DNA from: Eutrophocola salsuginis | GTDB taxonomy: Bacteria; Pseudomonadota; Gammaproteobacteria; Pseudomonadales; Pseudohongiellaceae | Assembly: GCA_038147195.1 (NCBI GenBank) | Contig: JAYQTB010000004.1 | Coordinates: 1,054,001-1,118,000 of the forward strand | DNA length: 64,000 nt | Reading direction: 5' to 3' | Shown: positions 8,626 through 18,064 of the stretch, in pieces | Numbering within the stretch: the first letter of the stretch is position 1 | Layout: each line of letters opens with the position of its first letter | Position numbers and translations under genes: made by a program | The notes under the pieces: model-generated | What the model was told of the DNA's origin: nothing | Seen by the model: the letters and a program-made list of their open reading frames with translations, nothing else | Database searches by the model: none

Positions 8626-9519
8626 CTATTTGACCGAAAACAGTCCGGAAGAAAGGTAACGGTCACCGCGGTCACAAATAATGGCGACGATAACCGCGTT
8701 TTCGACCTGCCTCGATAATTCCAAGGCGGCAAACACGTTCCCGCCGGATGAGATGCCACAGCATATACCTTCCTCTCTAGCCAGGGCTAGGGTGGTACGT
8801 TCGGCATCTTCCTGGCTGATATTGATGATGCGATCGACGCGTTCGCGTTCGAATATCTTTGGCAGGTAAGCCTGCGGCCAGCGCCGGATACCGGGTATCT
8901 TTGCTCCCTCGGTCGGCTGCAACCCGATGATCTCGATTTCTGGATTTTGCGACTTCAGGAAACGGGAGACCCCCATGATGGTGCCCGTGGTACCCATGGA
9001 GCTGACAAAATGCGTAATTGAGCCCTTTGTGTCACGCCAGATTTCGGGGCCCGTATGTTCGACGTGGGCAGCAAAGTTATCCGGGTTGGCAAACTGGTCG
9101 AGCACTTTGCCCCTGCCTTCGGCCTGCATCTTTTCGGCCAGGTCTCTGGCCCCTTCCATGCCCTCCTCGGCTGATACTTCAATCAACTGGGCACCATAGG
9201 CTGTCATTGAATCCTTGCGCTCCTGCGTGGAGCTTTCCGGCATGATGAGAATCATTCTGTAGCCTTTGATTGCCGCGACCATGGCTAGTGCAATACCGGT
9301 ATTGCCGCTGGTCGCCTCGATCAGCGTGTCGCCTGGCTTGATATCCCCGCGAGCTTCTGCCTTGCTGATCATACTCAGCACAGGCCTGTCCTTGACCGAA
9401 CCGGCGGGGTTATTACCTTCCAGTTTGACCAATACGGTATTGCTGGTCTCGCCTGGCAAGCGCTGCAGGCGTATCAGGGGCGTGTTGCCAACCGTGTCTT
9501 CTATTGTCGGGAACTGCAT
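8626..9519 (-). CDS. cysM: Cysteine synthase B (O-acetylserine sulfhydrylase)
   Basis: 297 residues from the ATG at 9519, the usual CysM length. A fold-type II PLP enzyme: DTVGNTPLIRL at the N-terminus, the PLP lysine Lys43 in GNNPAGSVKDR, SGNTGIALA for substrate carboxylate, and GTTGTI for the PLP phosphate. CysM uses O-acetylserine with sulfide or thiosulfate. It lies 13 bases upstream of rlmD, the order seen in Pseudomonas, and 82 bases downstream of recO. The frame is open for 145 codons upstream of this ATG but that part overlaps recO and is not coding. Confidence 0.95.
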   Translation of the reverse strand: MQFPTIEDTVGNTPLIRLQRLPGETSNTVLVKLEGNNPAGSVKDRPVLSMISKAEARGDIKPGDTLIEATSGNTGIALAMVAAIKGYRMILIMPESSTQERKDSMTAYGAQLIEVSAEEGMEGARDLAEKMQAEGRGKVLDQFANPDNFAAHVEHTGPEIWRDTKGSITHFVSSMGTTGTIMGVSRFLKSQNPEIEIIGLQPTEGAKIPGIRRWPQAYLPKIFERERVDRIINISQEDAERTTLALAREEGICCGISSGGNVFAALELSRQVENAVIVAIICDRGDRYLSSGLFSVK

Positions 9520-9601
9520 ACGGGGTCCTGTCCAATGGGGTTCAGGGCACAAAAAAAGGAGTAATTCTATCGTGTGGGGCCCGCAATGCCCACACCTGGC
9601 C

Positions 9602-10330
9602 CTAGCGGCCTCGGAACAGGGAACGCGAGCGCAATGGCGACGGGCCCAGGTGGTTGGCCAGAATGCCTCGAATGACCAGCTTTGCGGTCTTGCGCGTGGT
9701 GTCATCGCTAAAGTCACGCTCATTGATGTGAAGGAGGTCGCGGCCTCTGAAGATATTCGCGGCGGATTTGTCGGCTGAACCCAAGGCTTCGGGGTCCTGC
9801 ACCTGTACGAAGCCGCTGTAATCCTGGAAGTAATACCAGCTTTCCGGGGACAGGGGTTGGCTCGTCCTAGCCTCGGCACTGAAATCGACGCCATACCCGA
9901 GGATATCCAGCAGGGTGAGTTCAAAATTGCGTAAAACAGGTTCTGTAGATTCACCGCTGCTCAGTTGCATGAGAGCATCCTCGTAATACTGGAAGAACCC
10001 GGGATCCGCCTCATGGCTCTGCAACAGACGGACGATGATCTCGTTCATGTACATGGCGCTGAACAGGCGCTCCCCTTTCAGGCTCAAAAGTCCGCGACGC
10101 ACTTCAATACTGCGCAGCGTTTTTAGTTCGTTATTGCCTGACAGGGATATGGTGACAGGGATAAATGGCTGAAGCAGACTTTTAGATTTCGAACTAGCAC
10201 TGCGCCCCCCGCGGGAAATTGCGCTGATGCGTCCGAATTCCGGTGTCAGGAAATCCAGGATAAGGCTGTTATCCCGGAATGGCCTGCTGTGGAGCAGATA
10301 CGCCGGCTGCAATTCAATGAGCGTTGACAA
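9602..10330 (-). CDS. recO: DNA repair protein RecO
   Basis: 242 residues with the RecO N-terminal OB fold (PAYLLHSRPFRDNSLILDFLTPEFGRISAI begins it) and a helical C-terminal domain. RecO works with RecR and RecF to load RecA on SSB-coated gaps. The zinc cysteines of some RecO proteins are absent, as in enterobacteria. The gene follows era by 14 bases in the usual rnc-era-recO order. The customary downstream pdxJ is missing; cysM follows instead. Confidence 0.93.
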   Translation of the reverse strand: MSTLIELQPAYLLHSRPFRDNSLILDFLTPEFGRISAISRGGRSASSKSKSLLQPFIPVTISLSGNNELKTLRSIEVRRGLLSLKGERLFSAMYMNEIIVRLLQSHEADPGFFQYYEDALMQLSSGESTEPVLRNFELTLLDILGYGVDFSAEARTSQPLSPESWYYFQDYSGFVQVQDPEALGSADKSAANIFRGRDLLHINERDFSDDTTRKTAKLVIRGILANHLGPSPLRSRSLFRGR

Positions 10331-10344
10331 GGCTACCTGCCCGA

Positions 10345-11271
10345 TCAGAACAAATCATCATAACCGAGACTTTTCAATGCCCGTTCGTCATCAGACCAGC
10401 CGCTCTTCACCTTCACCCAGAGGTTGAGCATGACCTTACAGCCGACCAGATTCTCGATATCTTTCCTGGCCTCTGTACCGATTAGTTTAAGGCGGCTGCC
10501 ACTATCTCCAATAATGATTCTCTTCTGACCGGACTTCTCGACCAGGATCAGCGCACTGATATGAGCCACGTTGGCATCCTGGCGAAATTCCTCAATCTCA
10601 ACCGTTACCTCGTATGGCAGCTCATCGCCGATCTGCCGGGTAATCTTTTCACGAATGAATTCGGCGGCGAAGAAGCGCGCATTGCGATCCGTGAGCTGGT
10701 CTTCTGGATAATAGAAATCCCCTTCTGGGAGATACCTGGTGATAGTAGCCTCGAGATTCTCAATGTTGTGTTCCTTCAATGCCGACAGTGGGAATATTTC
10801 CTTGAACGGCAACCGGGCTTTCAGCTCGTCGATATAGGGCAGCAGCATGCGCTTGTCCTCGATCAGGTCCACCTTGTTGATCAGCAGGAACACCGGAGTA
10901 TCACCCTGCTTCAGCTGCTGCAGGACCAGCTCGTCCTCGTCGTCCCATTTCATGCGATCCACCACGAACAGGATGAGGTCGACATCCCGGATAACGCTTT
11001 GAACGGTTTTGTTCATGTACCGGTTGATGGCCTTGTCCTGGCCGCTATGCACGCCAGGCGTATCCACGAAAATAATCTGCGTATTTCTTACGGCCTTGAT
11101 GCCGAGAAGGCGGTGTCGGGTGGTTTGAGGCTTGCGCGAGGTGATGCTGAGCTTTTGCCCCATCACGTAATTCAACAGGGTGGATTTACCTACATTGGGC
11201 TTGCCGACGATGGCCACGAGTCCACACCGGGACATTGCGGTATCCGACTGTGCATCTTGCGGGGAAGTCAT
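10345..11271 (-). CDS. era: GTPase Era
   Basis: 308 residues. The G1 loop GKPNVGKST is at 23-31, the switch region TTRHRLLGIKA, G3 as DTPGVH and G4 as NKVD follow; the C-terminal KH domain includes VEIEEFRQD and the GDSGSRLKLIGTEARKDIE block. Era binds 16S rRNA and supports 30S maturation at the membrane-cytosol interface. It lies 21 bases after rnc. A 12-residue extra N-terminal stretch precedes the core, and a second ATG at codon 13 (MSRCGLVA) is an equally good start. Confidence 0.97.
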   Translation of the reverse strand: MTSPQDAQSDTAMSRCGLVAIVGKPNVGKSTLLNYVMGQKLSITSRKPQTTRHRLLGIKAVRNTQIIFVDTPGVHSGQDKAINRYMNKTVQSVIRDVDLILFVVDRMKWDDEDELVLQQLKQGDTPVFLLINKVDLIEDKRMLLPYIDELKARLPFKEIFPLSALKEHNIENLEATITRYLPEGDFYYPEDQLTDRNARFFAAEFIREKITRQIGDELPYEVTVEIEEFRQDANVAHISALILVEKSGQKRIIIGDSGSRLKLIGTEARKDIENLVGCKVMLNLWVKVKSGWSDDERALKSLGYDDLF

Positions 11272-11292
11272 AACAGTGAATGATAGCAGGTA

Positions 11293-11955
11293 TTACTGCT
11301 CCAGCGCCCTGAGTACCGCCTCGGCGGCTTCCTGCTCCGCCTCGCGGCGGGTTGAGCCATAACCCGCCAGCGGCTCGGCCAGCATGCTGACATGGCAAAG
11401 TACCGCGAAAGTCTGCTCGTGATCCTTGCCGACCACTTCCATGACCTCGTAATCAGGCAACTCGGCCTTTATGGCCTGCAGGTGCTCCTGGAGGCGCGTC
11501 TTGGCATCCTTGGTCTGCGCATCCAGGTCCAGACTATCGAGCCGGGATTCAAACCAGCCAATGACTATTTTGCGGCAGTTATCGAGACCGCCATCGAGAC
11601 AGATCGCCGATATCACGGCTTCCAGCGTGTCTGCCAGAATAGAGTCACGCTCACGTCCACCACTCTTGTGCTCACCAGTGCCCAATTTTAGTGCAGGCCC
11701 AATCTCGAGCTCTCTTGCCATTTCGGCCAGTGTGCCACGCTGGACTAGGTCCGCCCGCAGGCGGCTGAGTTGACCTTCCCGGGCCTGGGGAAACCGTCGA
11801 TAGAGTTCGTCGGCTATGAAGAAGCCAAGGATCGAATCGCCGAGAAATTCCAGGCGCTCGTTATTGTCCTGGCCAGTACTGCAATGGCTCAGGGCAAGGC
11901 GTAACAACGATTCGTCGTTGAAGGTGTATTCGAGTCTGGGTGCTTTGGGATACAA
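11293..11955 (-). CDS. rnc: Ribonuclease III
   Basis: 220 residues. The signature ERLEFLGDSIL is at 33-43 with the catalytic Glu and Asp; a second acidic site is in ILADTLEAVISAI. The C-terminal third is a double-stranded RNA binding domain (KTRLQEHLQAIKAELPDYEV to REAEQEAAEAVLRAL). It processes rRNA precursors and structured mRNAs. Upstream, where a DUF4845 gene normally stands, there is only the broken remnant at 11974-12313. Confidence 0.96.
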   Translation of the reverse strand: MYPKAPRLEYTFNDESLLRLALSHCSTGQDNNERLEFLGDSILGFFIADELYRRFPQAREGQLSRLRADLVQRGTLAEMARELEIGPALKLGTGEHKSGGRERDSILADTLEAVISAICLDGGLDNCRKIVIGWFESRLDSLDLDAQTKDAKTRLQEHLQAIKAELPDYEVMEVVGKDHEQTFAVLCHVSMLAEPLAGYGSTRREAEQEAAEAVLRALEQ

Positions 11956-11973
11956 GGTCAGGCGGGAGTTATG

Positions 11974-12313
11974 TTATTCGGAACAACCATCCGAGTAATT
12001 ATTCGATTTGTAAACCCGGTAATCGAAATTGACGACCGCATCGATGTTCCAGAACATCGGCATTTGTTATTCATATTTCACCAGGATGTAATCGACGCCG
12101 TTTTCCTTAACCCTGTCGATGCTGTCACTGCCCCAGGAACTGCCGTTAGCTATCATCGTGCGACTGATGCTGGTTCGAATATTCCGAAGGGACATGGTGC
12201 TCAGCTCAACTGACTTTCATTATGCTGTTAAGGGCGTTGGCAATGATCTGGTCATCGATATACGCAGAAGAAATCTTCAGTCCACCTAAAATGATTTTGG
12301 CCAGCAAGGTCAT
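11974..12313 (-). pseudogene. Broken DUF4845 gene (between lepB and rnc)
   Basis: In the lepB-DUF4845-rnc order this is the DUF4845 slot. From an ATG at 12313 the frame reads MTLLAKIILGGLKIS and then IIANALNSIMKV before a stop at 12206. Dropping one base near 12214 restores a frame with ELSTMSLRNIRTSIS and ending VDYILVKYE, which hits an in-frame TAA at about 12079; after it the same frame continues QMPMFWNIDAVVNFDYRVY to a stop at 11974. The Pseudomonas family member has KYEKREPL..NIDLVVKFD at this place, so the match is good. Two lesions, one shift and one stop, make the gene non-functional if the sequence is correct. Confidence 0.65.
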
Positions 12314-12330
12314 AGCAACGATAGTTGTTG

Positions 12331-13269
12331 TCAGGGATTTTGTATGATCCGATTCTGGCTGAAACTTGGAAGACTGAACCCTGGCTCCTTGTGCATCCAG
12401 ACGGCAACTGCCTTGCCTACGATCTTGTCTTCCGAAGCCGGGCCCCAGACCCGACTGTCGCTGCTGTTGTCCCGGTTGTCCCCCATCATGAAGTAATGCC
12501 CTTCCGGAATTACCCTGCCCTCCGGCCACAACCAGTTATCCGGCCTGACGTAGGAGGGTGACGGAGAGGTATAAATCTCATGTGTTATACCCCCGATATT
12601 CTCCAGAGAATATACCACCGGTGGCCTCCTGTCGTTGATAAAGTCCACATATTCCTGATCCAGTGGCACCCCATTAATATAAATAGTCTTGTTTTCGTAG
12701 CGGACATGGTCTCCCGGCAGGCCGATTACCCGCTTGATATAGTAATTCGGGTCATGAGGCGGAATAAACACCATGACGTCGCCCCGGGCGGGCTCACCCA
12801 CATCGATGATTTTGGTGCCCACGACTGGCAGGCGCACCCCGTAGGCATACTTGTTGACGACGATGAAATCGCCCACGTTAAGAGTCGGAATCATGGAACC
12901 GGTTGGAATCTGGAAAGGCTCGAACAGAAATGAGCGCAGGACCAGCACGGCGAAAATGATGGGGAAAAAGGATTTCGCATAATCGACAAAAATAGGGTCA
13001 CTGTACTCGGCGTAGGCTTTCTCCATAGCAGCCTGATTCTGAAAACGGGCACTCTCACCTACCCTGTCGGCTTGATCGCGGCCTTCCTGCTCTTTGTTTT
13101 CCAAGTACCGCACAAACAAGTCGAAATCCTCTCGGGATATCTTGCTGGCCGCCAGGAGGTCGGCAACTTTTTTAAGTCGCGGCTTTTTTAGCACAAGGAT
13201 GTCGATCAGCCAGATCACACCAGTGACGGCAGAGAAAAAAAGCAGGATCAGAGAAAAGTCAAAACTCAT
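12331..13269 (-). CDS. lepB: Signal peptidase I
   Basis: 312 residues. Membrane segments lie at about 5-25 and 101-115, then the periplasmic S26 protease domain with the nucleophile Ser125 in PTGSMIPTL and the general base Lys179 in YYIKRVIGLPGD; GDNRDNSSDSR marks the last conserved box. It removes signal peptides of secreted proteins. The loop between the two membrane segments (30-95) is charged. lepA lies 67 bases upstream and the DUF4845 remnant directly downstream. Confidence 0.97.
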   Translation of the reverse strand: MSFDFSLILLFFSAVTGVIWLIDILVLKKPRLKKVADLLAASKISREDFDLFVRYLENKEQEGRDQADRVGESARFQNQAAMEKAYAEYSDPIFVDYAKSFFPIIFAVLVLRSFLFEPFQIPTGSMIPTLNVGDFIVVNKYAYGVRLPVVGTKIIDVGEPARGDVMVFIPPHDPNYYIKRVIGLPGDHVRYENKTIYINGVPLDQEYVDFINDRRPPVVYSLENIGGITHEIYTSPSPSYVRPDNWLWPEGRVIPEGHYFMMGDNRDNSSDSRVWGPASEDKIVGKAVAVWMHKEPGFSLPSFSQNRIIQNP

Positions 13270-13336
13270 ACTGGCGTTTACCGGACTAGGCGTATGGGAA
13301 TCATGTTACGTGTTCGTGAAACCATTTGATTTAACG

Positions 13337-15136
13337 TTATTTATCAACCTTCAGGATAGCAAGGAAGGCTTCCTGCGGTACTTCCACGTTGCCTACCTGC
13401 TTCATGCGTTTCTTGCCCGCCTTCTGTTTTTCGAGGAGCTTTTTCTTGCGGGTAATGTCACCGCCGTAACACTTGGCGGTGACGTTCTTGCGCAACGCCT
13501 TTACGGTTGTGCGCGCTATAATCTGTCCGCCGATGGCTGCCTGGATCGCCACATCATACAGTTGTCTCGGGATCAGTTCCTTCATCTTTTCGGTAAGGAC
13601 GCGACCCTTGGCCTGGGCCTGGTCCCTGTGCACGATTAAGGCAAGAGCGTCTACTGTATCACCATTGATCAAAACATCCAGTTTCACTAGTTTTGCAGGC
13701 TGGAAACGGATGAAGTGGTAATCAAGCGAAGCATAACCGCGACTGACTGATTTGAGGCGGTCGAAGAAGTCTAGCACCACTTCATTCATGGGCAGTTCGT
13801 ACTTTATAGACACCTGCTGGCCGACGAACTGCATGTCCTTTTGTACACCGCGTTTTTCAACGCATAGGCTCAGGACGCTACCGACGTGCTCCTGTGGTAC
13901 CAGGATGTTAGCTTCTACCATTGGCTCGCGCATTTCTTCGATGAGGTTGGATGCTGGCAGGCGGGATGGGCTGTCCACTTTGATGATTTCGCCTTTTGTA
14001 GTGAGCACTTCATACACTACGGTGGGCGCCGATGTGATCAAGTCGAGATCGTATTCCCGCTCGAGGCGTTCCTGGACGATCTCCATGTGCAGCATGCCAA
14101 GGAAGCCACAACGGAAACCTACACCGAGCGCGTCGGAATTTTCCGGCTCGTAGATCAAGGCGGCATCGTTCAGGGTCAGTTTTTCAAGAGCATCGCGAAA
14201 GCTGTCGTAGTCGTCACTGGAGACCGGGAACATACCGGCATATACCTGGGCCTGCACTTTCTTGAATCCAGGAAGGGACGGCACGTTCGGAGTCGACGAA
14301 TGGGTGATCGTATCGCCCACCGGTGCACCCTTGATCTCCTTGATACTGGCTTCGACGAAGCCCACTTCCCCGGCACGCAATTCGTTCTTGACCTTGCGCT
14401 TGGGCGTGAAAATACCGACGTTATCTACCACGTGCACACGGCCTGTGGACTTGGTGATGATCTTGTCACCCTTGCGCAAAACGCCTTCCCTGACTCGCAC
14501 CAGCGATATAACGCCCAAGTAATTATCGAACCAGGAATCGATGATTAGTGCCTGCAGATTGGTATCCACGTTGCCTTTGGGCGGCGGCACGTCGTGGATG
14601 ATTTTTTCGAGGATGTCGTGCACACCCATGCCGGTCTTGGCACTTGCAAGAACAGCGCCGTCGGCACTGATACCGATGATTTCCTCGATCTCGCGCCTGA
14701 CTTTATCCGGCTCTGCCTGCGGCAGGTCCATCTTGTTTAGCACGGGCAGGACCTCAAGGCCCTGGTCGATGGCGGTGTAGCAGTTGGCGACCGACTGCGC
14801 TTCGACCCCCTGGGCGGCATCGACGACCAGGAGCGCGCCTTCACAGGCCGCAAGGGAACGTGAAACCTCATAGGTAAAATCCACATGGCCGGGCGTGTCG
14901 ATGAAATTCAGCTGGTAAGTTTTGCCATCGTCCGCCGTGTAATCTAGCGTGACGCTTTGCGCCTTGATGGTGATGCCACGTTCACGTTCGATATCCAAGG
15001 AATCGAGAACCTGCTCCTGCATCTCGCGGGCGGTTAGACCACCACACTGCTGAATGAAGCGGTCGGCTACCGTGGATTTGCCATGATCGATGTGGGCGAT
15101 GATGGAAAAATTGCGTATATGGTCTAGGTTACTCAC
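13337..15136 (-). CDS. lepA: Elongation factor 4 (LepA) GTPase
   Basis: 599 residues, full length. G1 is HIDHGKST near residue 16, G2 to G4 include RGITIKAQSV, DTPGHVDF and NKMDLP. Domains II, III and V follow, with the LepA-specific C-terminal domain (KCYGGDITRKKKLLEKQKAGKKRMK) near 555-580. LepA acts on ribosomes during initiation or back-translocation under stress. It stands between mucD and lepB as in Pseudomonas. Confidence 0.98.
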   Translation of the reverse strand: MSNLDHIRNFSIIAHIDHGKSTVADRFIQQCGGLTAREMQEQVLDSLDIERERGITIKAQSVTLDYTADDGKTYQLNFIDTPGHVDFTYEVSRSLAACEGALLVVDAAQGVEAQSVANCYTAIDQGLEVLPVLNKMDLPQAEPDKVRREIEEIIGISADGAVLASAKTGMGVHDILEKIIHDVPPPKGNVDTNLQALIIDSWFDNYLGVISLVRVREGVLRKGDKIITKSTGRVHVVDNVGIFTPKRKVKNELRAGEVGFVEASIKEIKGAPVGDTITHSSTPNVPSLPGFKKVQAQVYAGMFPVSSDDYDSFRDALEKLTLNDAALIYEPENSDALGVGFRCGFLGMLHMEIVQERLEREYDLDLITSAPTVVYEVLTTKGEIIKVDSPSRLPASNLIEEMREPMVEANILVPQEHVGSVLSLCVEKRGVQKDMQFVGQQVSIKYELPMNEVVLDFFDRLKSVSRGYASLDYHFIRFQPAKLVKLDVLINGDTVDALALIVHRDQAQAKGRVLTEKMKELIPRQLYDVAIQAAIGGQIIARTTVKALRKNVTAKCYGGDITRKKKLLEKQKAGKKRMKQVGNVEVPQEAFLAILKVDK

Positions 15137-15249
15137 CGGGGCAGCAAGCTACGTGTCAGAAATTGGGCGAACCGTGTTCGGGGTGGCCGGAAAAAAGGCG
15201 CAAGTCTACAGCAAGATGTGCAATACCGCCATGTCATCTGGTGTCTGGC

Positions 15250-16635
15250 TTACTCGGGAATATTGATGGTCAGGAAGAACTGCGTGCCGTCGCGCTCCAC
15301 CAAGGCAGGCAGCACACGGTTTCTGGGTAGGCCGGCGATCACGCTGTTGAAGGCATCTACGGAGGGCGATTCCTGCCCGTTGATACTCAGCAGGATATCA
15401 CCGGAGGCGAAACCGGCTTTCCGGCCGACTTCACCAATAACCCGAACTACAAGTACGCCGGGCTCTTCATCGTCGCGTTCCGAATCCGTCACCATCAGCC
15501 CCAACGGGTTCCGGTCTGCCTGGTTACCGCTGAGCTCTACCAGGTTATCCGAAGCCAGCTTGCCGACAATCATCATAATTGTCGTGGCCTCCCCGTCACG
15601 AATGACATCAACGACAGCCTCAGTGTCGGGTGCGGTCAGGCCGACGTGGAAAGGCAGGTCACCACTGCTGACAATCGCGCTGCCGTTGAAACGCGTAATA
15701 ATGTCTCCGTTCTGGAAGCCGGCACGCTCGGCGGGACTGCCTTCGATCACCTGATTGACCAGGGCCCCAGCAGGGCTTGACATACCGGCTTCGTCTGCCA
15801 ACTCCTGACTAACTTCGTTGATACCCACACCCATCCAGCCGCGCTCGACAACCCCCTTGTCTTTGAGCTGGCCAACCACGTTCTTGGCTACGTCAACGGG
15901 AATGGCGAAGGACAGGCCCATCGAGCCGCCGGTACTGGTAAAGATCTGGGAATTGATCCCGATCACCTCACCACGAAGGTTGAACAGTGGACCACCGGAA
16001 TTACCCGGGTTGATAGCGACATCCGTCTGGATAAAAGAGACATAGTTACCGCCGCTGCCATTGGGAATATTGCGACCCATGTAACTTATGATGCCGGCAG
16101 CCACGGAAAAGCGCAGCCCCATCGGGGAGCCGATGGCCAGCACCCATTCCCCAACTTTCAGGCTGGCTGAATCCCCCAGTTTTACGGGCTTGAGATTGAC
16201 CCCGTCTATCTTGAGCAGCGCAAGGTCCGAGCTGACGTCGGAGCCGATAATGCGCGCCGCAAATTCACGTCGGTCGTTGAGGGTGATGACTATCTCTTCG
16301 GCGTTTTCCACCACATGATGGTTGGTGATGATGTAACCATCGGCGGAAATAATGAACCCCGAACCCAGGAAGGGCTGCTCCTGGAACTGGCGCATTTGCT
16401 CTTCAGGAAGGTCTGGCACCCGGTCACCGAAGTAATAGCGCAGGATGTCGTCGAGGCGCTCGTCGTTGTTCGCATCGGGGCTGGCCCGTCGTACGGCATT
16501 GACGTTGACGATGGCATCGGCATTGTCCTCGACAAGACGCGTGAAATCCGGAAGCACCTGAGCATGCACACTCAAGCAGGCAATAAGGGCCAGTATGCTG
16601 CCGAATAATGGAATCGTTCGGTTAGTCGACTTCAT
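15250..16635 (-). CDS. mucD: Periplasmic serine protease MucD/DegP family
   Basis: 461 residues. A signal peptide (about 1-26, cleaved after VHA) precedes a trypsin-like domain with His107 (TNHHVV), Asp137 (SSDLAL) and Ser213 (NPGNSGGP), then two PDZ domains (about 265-355 and 370-455). MucD degrades misfolded envelope proteins and restrains the AlgU/RpoE response. It lies downstream of rseC in the rpoE operon, the Pseudomonas arrangement, which supports the MucD name over DegQ. A 21-base gap to rseC suggests co-transcription. Confidence 0.93.
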   Translation of the reverse strand: MKSTNRTIPLFGSILALIACLSVHAQVLPDFTRLVEDNADAIVNVNAVRRASPDANNDERLDDILRYYFGDRVPDLPEEQMRQFQEQPFLGSGFIISADGYIITNHHVVENAEEIVITLNDRREFAARIIGSDVSSDLALLKIDGVNLKPVKLGDSASLKVGEWVLAIGSPMGLRFSVAAGIISYMGRNIPNGSGGNYVSFIQTDVAINPGNSGGPLFNLRGEVIGINSQIFTSTGGSMGLSFAIPVDVAKNVVGQLKDKGVVERGWMGVGINEVSQELADEAGMSSPAGALVNQVIEGSPAERAGFQNGDIITRFNGSAIVSSGDLPFHVGLTAPDTEAVVDVIRDGEATTIMMIVGKLASDNLVELSGNQADRNPLGLMVTDSERDDEEPGVLVVRVIGEVGRKAGFASGDILLSINGQESPSVDAFNSVIAGLPRNRVLPALVERDGTQFFLTINIPE

Positions 16636-16656
16636 GCAAATTCCCGGGTTATGGCC

Positions 16657-17109
16657 TTAATTGCCCAGTTGATATTGGCTGCTGCGCATTTCGAGCAGCA
16701 CGGAGGGGTTCATTGTCCTGGTGATTCGTCTGACCAGCAACAGGCCAAATCCAAGTGCAGAAATGGCACTGAAAATCACGCGGCCATCACCTGCCCCTGA
16801 CGAACTGGCCAGGGTCGTAGCCACCAGCATACATATGACCGGAAGTCCGTATTGCAGGAGGGACAATATCATCAGCCGGCCTTCATCAATGGAAAGCTCA
16901 AGCGTATCCCCTGCCTGCACATGACCAAGTCGCTCCTGAGCCAGGGGCAGCTCGAGCTGGTTATTTGTGTTGCTACAAAGGACGTCTGACAACAGTTGTT
17001 GGCCACAACCGGTTTTCAGCGAGCACTGGTGGCAGTGCCGGGTAATCCGGGAATGAACGCGTACATGTCCAGGACCGTAATCCAGGATTGTCACTCGTTG
17101 AACTGCCAT
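16657..17109 (-). CDS. rseC: RseC/MucC family membrane protein
   Basis: 150 residues. The N-terminal half has the family cysteines (CHQCSLKTGCG, then DVLC); two membrane segments follow at about 82-97 and 108-125. Family members modulate the sigma-E response or reduce the SoxR iron-sulfur cluster. The gene sits between rseA and mucD. In Pseudomonas mucB (rseB) precedes it; here no rseB exists, and the 72-base gap to rseA cannot hold one. Confidence 0.88.
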   Translation of the reverse strand: MAVQRVTILDYGPGHVRVHSRITRHCHQCSLKTGCGQQLLSDVLCSNTNNQLELPLAQERLGHVQAGDTLELSIDEGRLMILSLLQYGLPVICMLVATTLASSSGAGDGRVIFSAISALGFGLLLVRRITRTMNPSVLLEMRSSQYQLGN

Positions 17110-17181
17110 GCAAACACCCTGCGTTTCAGAACCTACAGGGAAGCCATGATAACAGGCGGAGTTTTACCGTGAAAATACGGA

Positions 17182-17796
17182 TTAGCGGTTGGTTTCGGGA
17201 TTGAAGGTGGCGGGTACTTCCCGGGCTTCCAGGGCATCTTCAAGTTCCTGTGAGACGACCTGCTGCAAGCGGTTCATTTCTTCCGGATTCAGCCCATTCT
17301 GTACAGCAACACGCGTGGTGGTCGTCGGGTTGAGGTCACCGGTCAGGCCGGGAAACTGGTTTGTAGCTGCGTTGTCAGCAATCTGCGCACTGGCTTCGGT
17401 ACCGACATTATTATCGGCGACCATGGCCAGGTCTGCGGTAAACAGCACGGCGAATGCGACTGAAGCAGCGATGGCGCCCTTACCGATCGTGCGAAAAAAG
17501 CTGTTTTGCCTGACCGTGGTTGAAAGGGGTTTGGTGGGAGCGGCGTCCTGTTCCAACTCGGCCTGGATTGCGGCGAGCAGGTTACGTGACGGACTGGTAT
17601 GGATTTCCTGCTTCAGGCAGGCGCTGACGATATGATAACGATGCCACTTGGACTTCAGCTCAACGAGTTCAATGATTTCCTCGGCCTTGTCACTCTCACC
17701 CAGAGACTCCAGGTCTTTCAGAATTCGACGCAGTTCGAGATCATCCGCCTCGTTATCCATCAGTGCAGAAAGTGATTCGTGTAATTTGTTTGCCAT
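17182..17796 (-). CDS. rseA: Anti-sigma-E factor RseA/MucA
   Basis: 204 residues. The cytoplasmic anti-sigma domain is at 1-80 (ESLSALMDNEADDLELRRIL, then WHRYHIVSACL), one membrane segment lies at about 107-126, and an 78-residue periplasmic tail follows. Stress proteolysis of this tail would release RpoE. It lies downstream of rpoE but separated by 268 bases, longer than usual, and its leader carries a 7-bp perfect hairpin at 17819-17836. The partner rseB is missing from the operon. Confidence 0.92.
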   Translation of the reverse strand: MANKLHESLSALMDNEADDLELRRILKDLESLGESDKAEEIIELVELKSKWHRYHIVSACLKQEIHTSPSRNLLAAIQAELEQDAAPTKPLSTTVRQNSFFRTIGKGAIAASVAFAVLFTADLAMVADNNVGTEASAQIADNAATNQFPGLTGDLNPTTTTRVAVQNGLNPEEMNRLQQVVSQELEDALEAREVPATFNPETNR

Positions 17797-18064
17797 GTAG
17801 CCCTCGTCAGCTGCTGGTGCACGGCCCCCGCCGTGCCAATACTCGTTCTTATAATTACTTTAGTTAATTTTATCAGTTATTTACCCGAATATTCTCAGGT
17901 TGATTATCTTGCTAAATCTGAGCAATTCCAACCACTTTTTGGGTCGCCCTGGTACCCTGAATTAGCAGAAAAAAGCAGTAGATAAATACTAGACAACGCA
18001 CTTTTTTAAAAATTCCCCGACCTACCCAAAAATTTTCCGATTTTTTCCACAATTCGCTGTTCAC
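17797..18064. promoter_or_regulatory. Long AT-rich spacer between rpoE and rseA with a leader hairpin
   Basis: 268 bases without a plausible gene. Close to the rseA start a perfect inverted repeat, GCACGGC at 17819-17825 and GCCGTGC at 17830-17836 with a CCCC loop, lies about 23 bases before the start codon. The rest is AT-rich. A separate rseA promoter or a structured leader is possible; I see no clear consensus promoter. Confidence 0.35.

Noticed and set aside
9520..9954. N-terminal extension of CysM
   Set aside because: The added 145 residues overlap recO and are low-complexity shadow text; the ATG at 9519 gives the family length.
13886..14548. A 220-codon plus-strand frame antisense to lepA
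   Set aside because: Shadow of the lepA codon pattern with no recognisable motifs.
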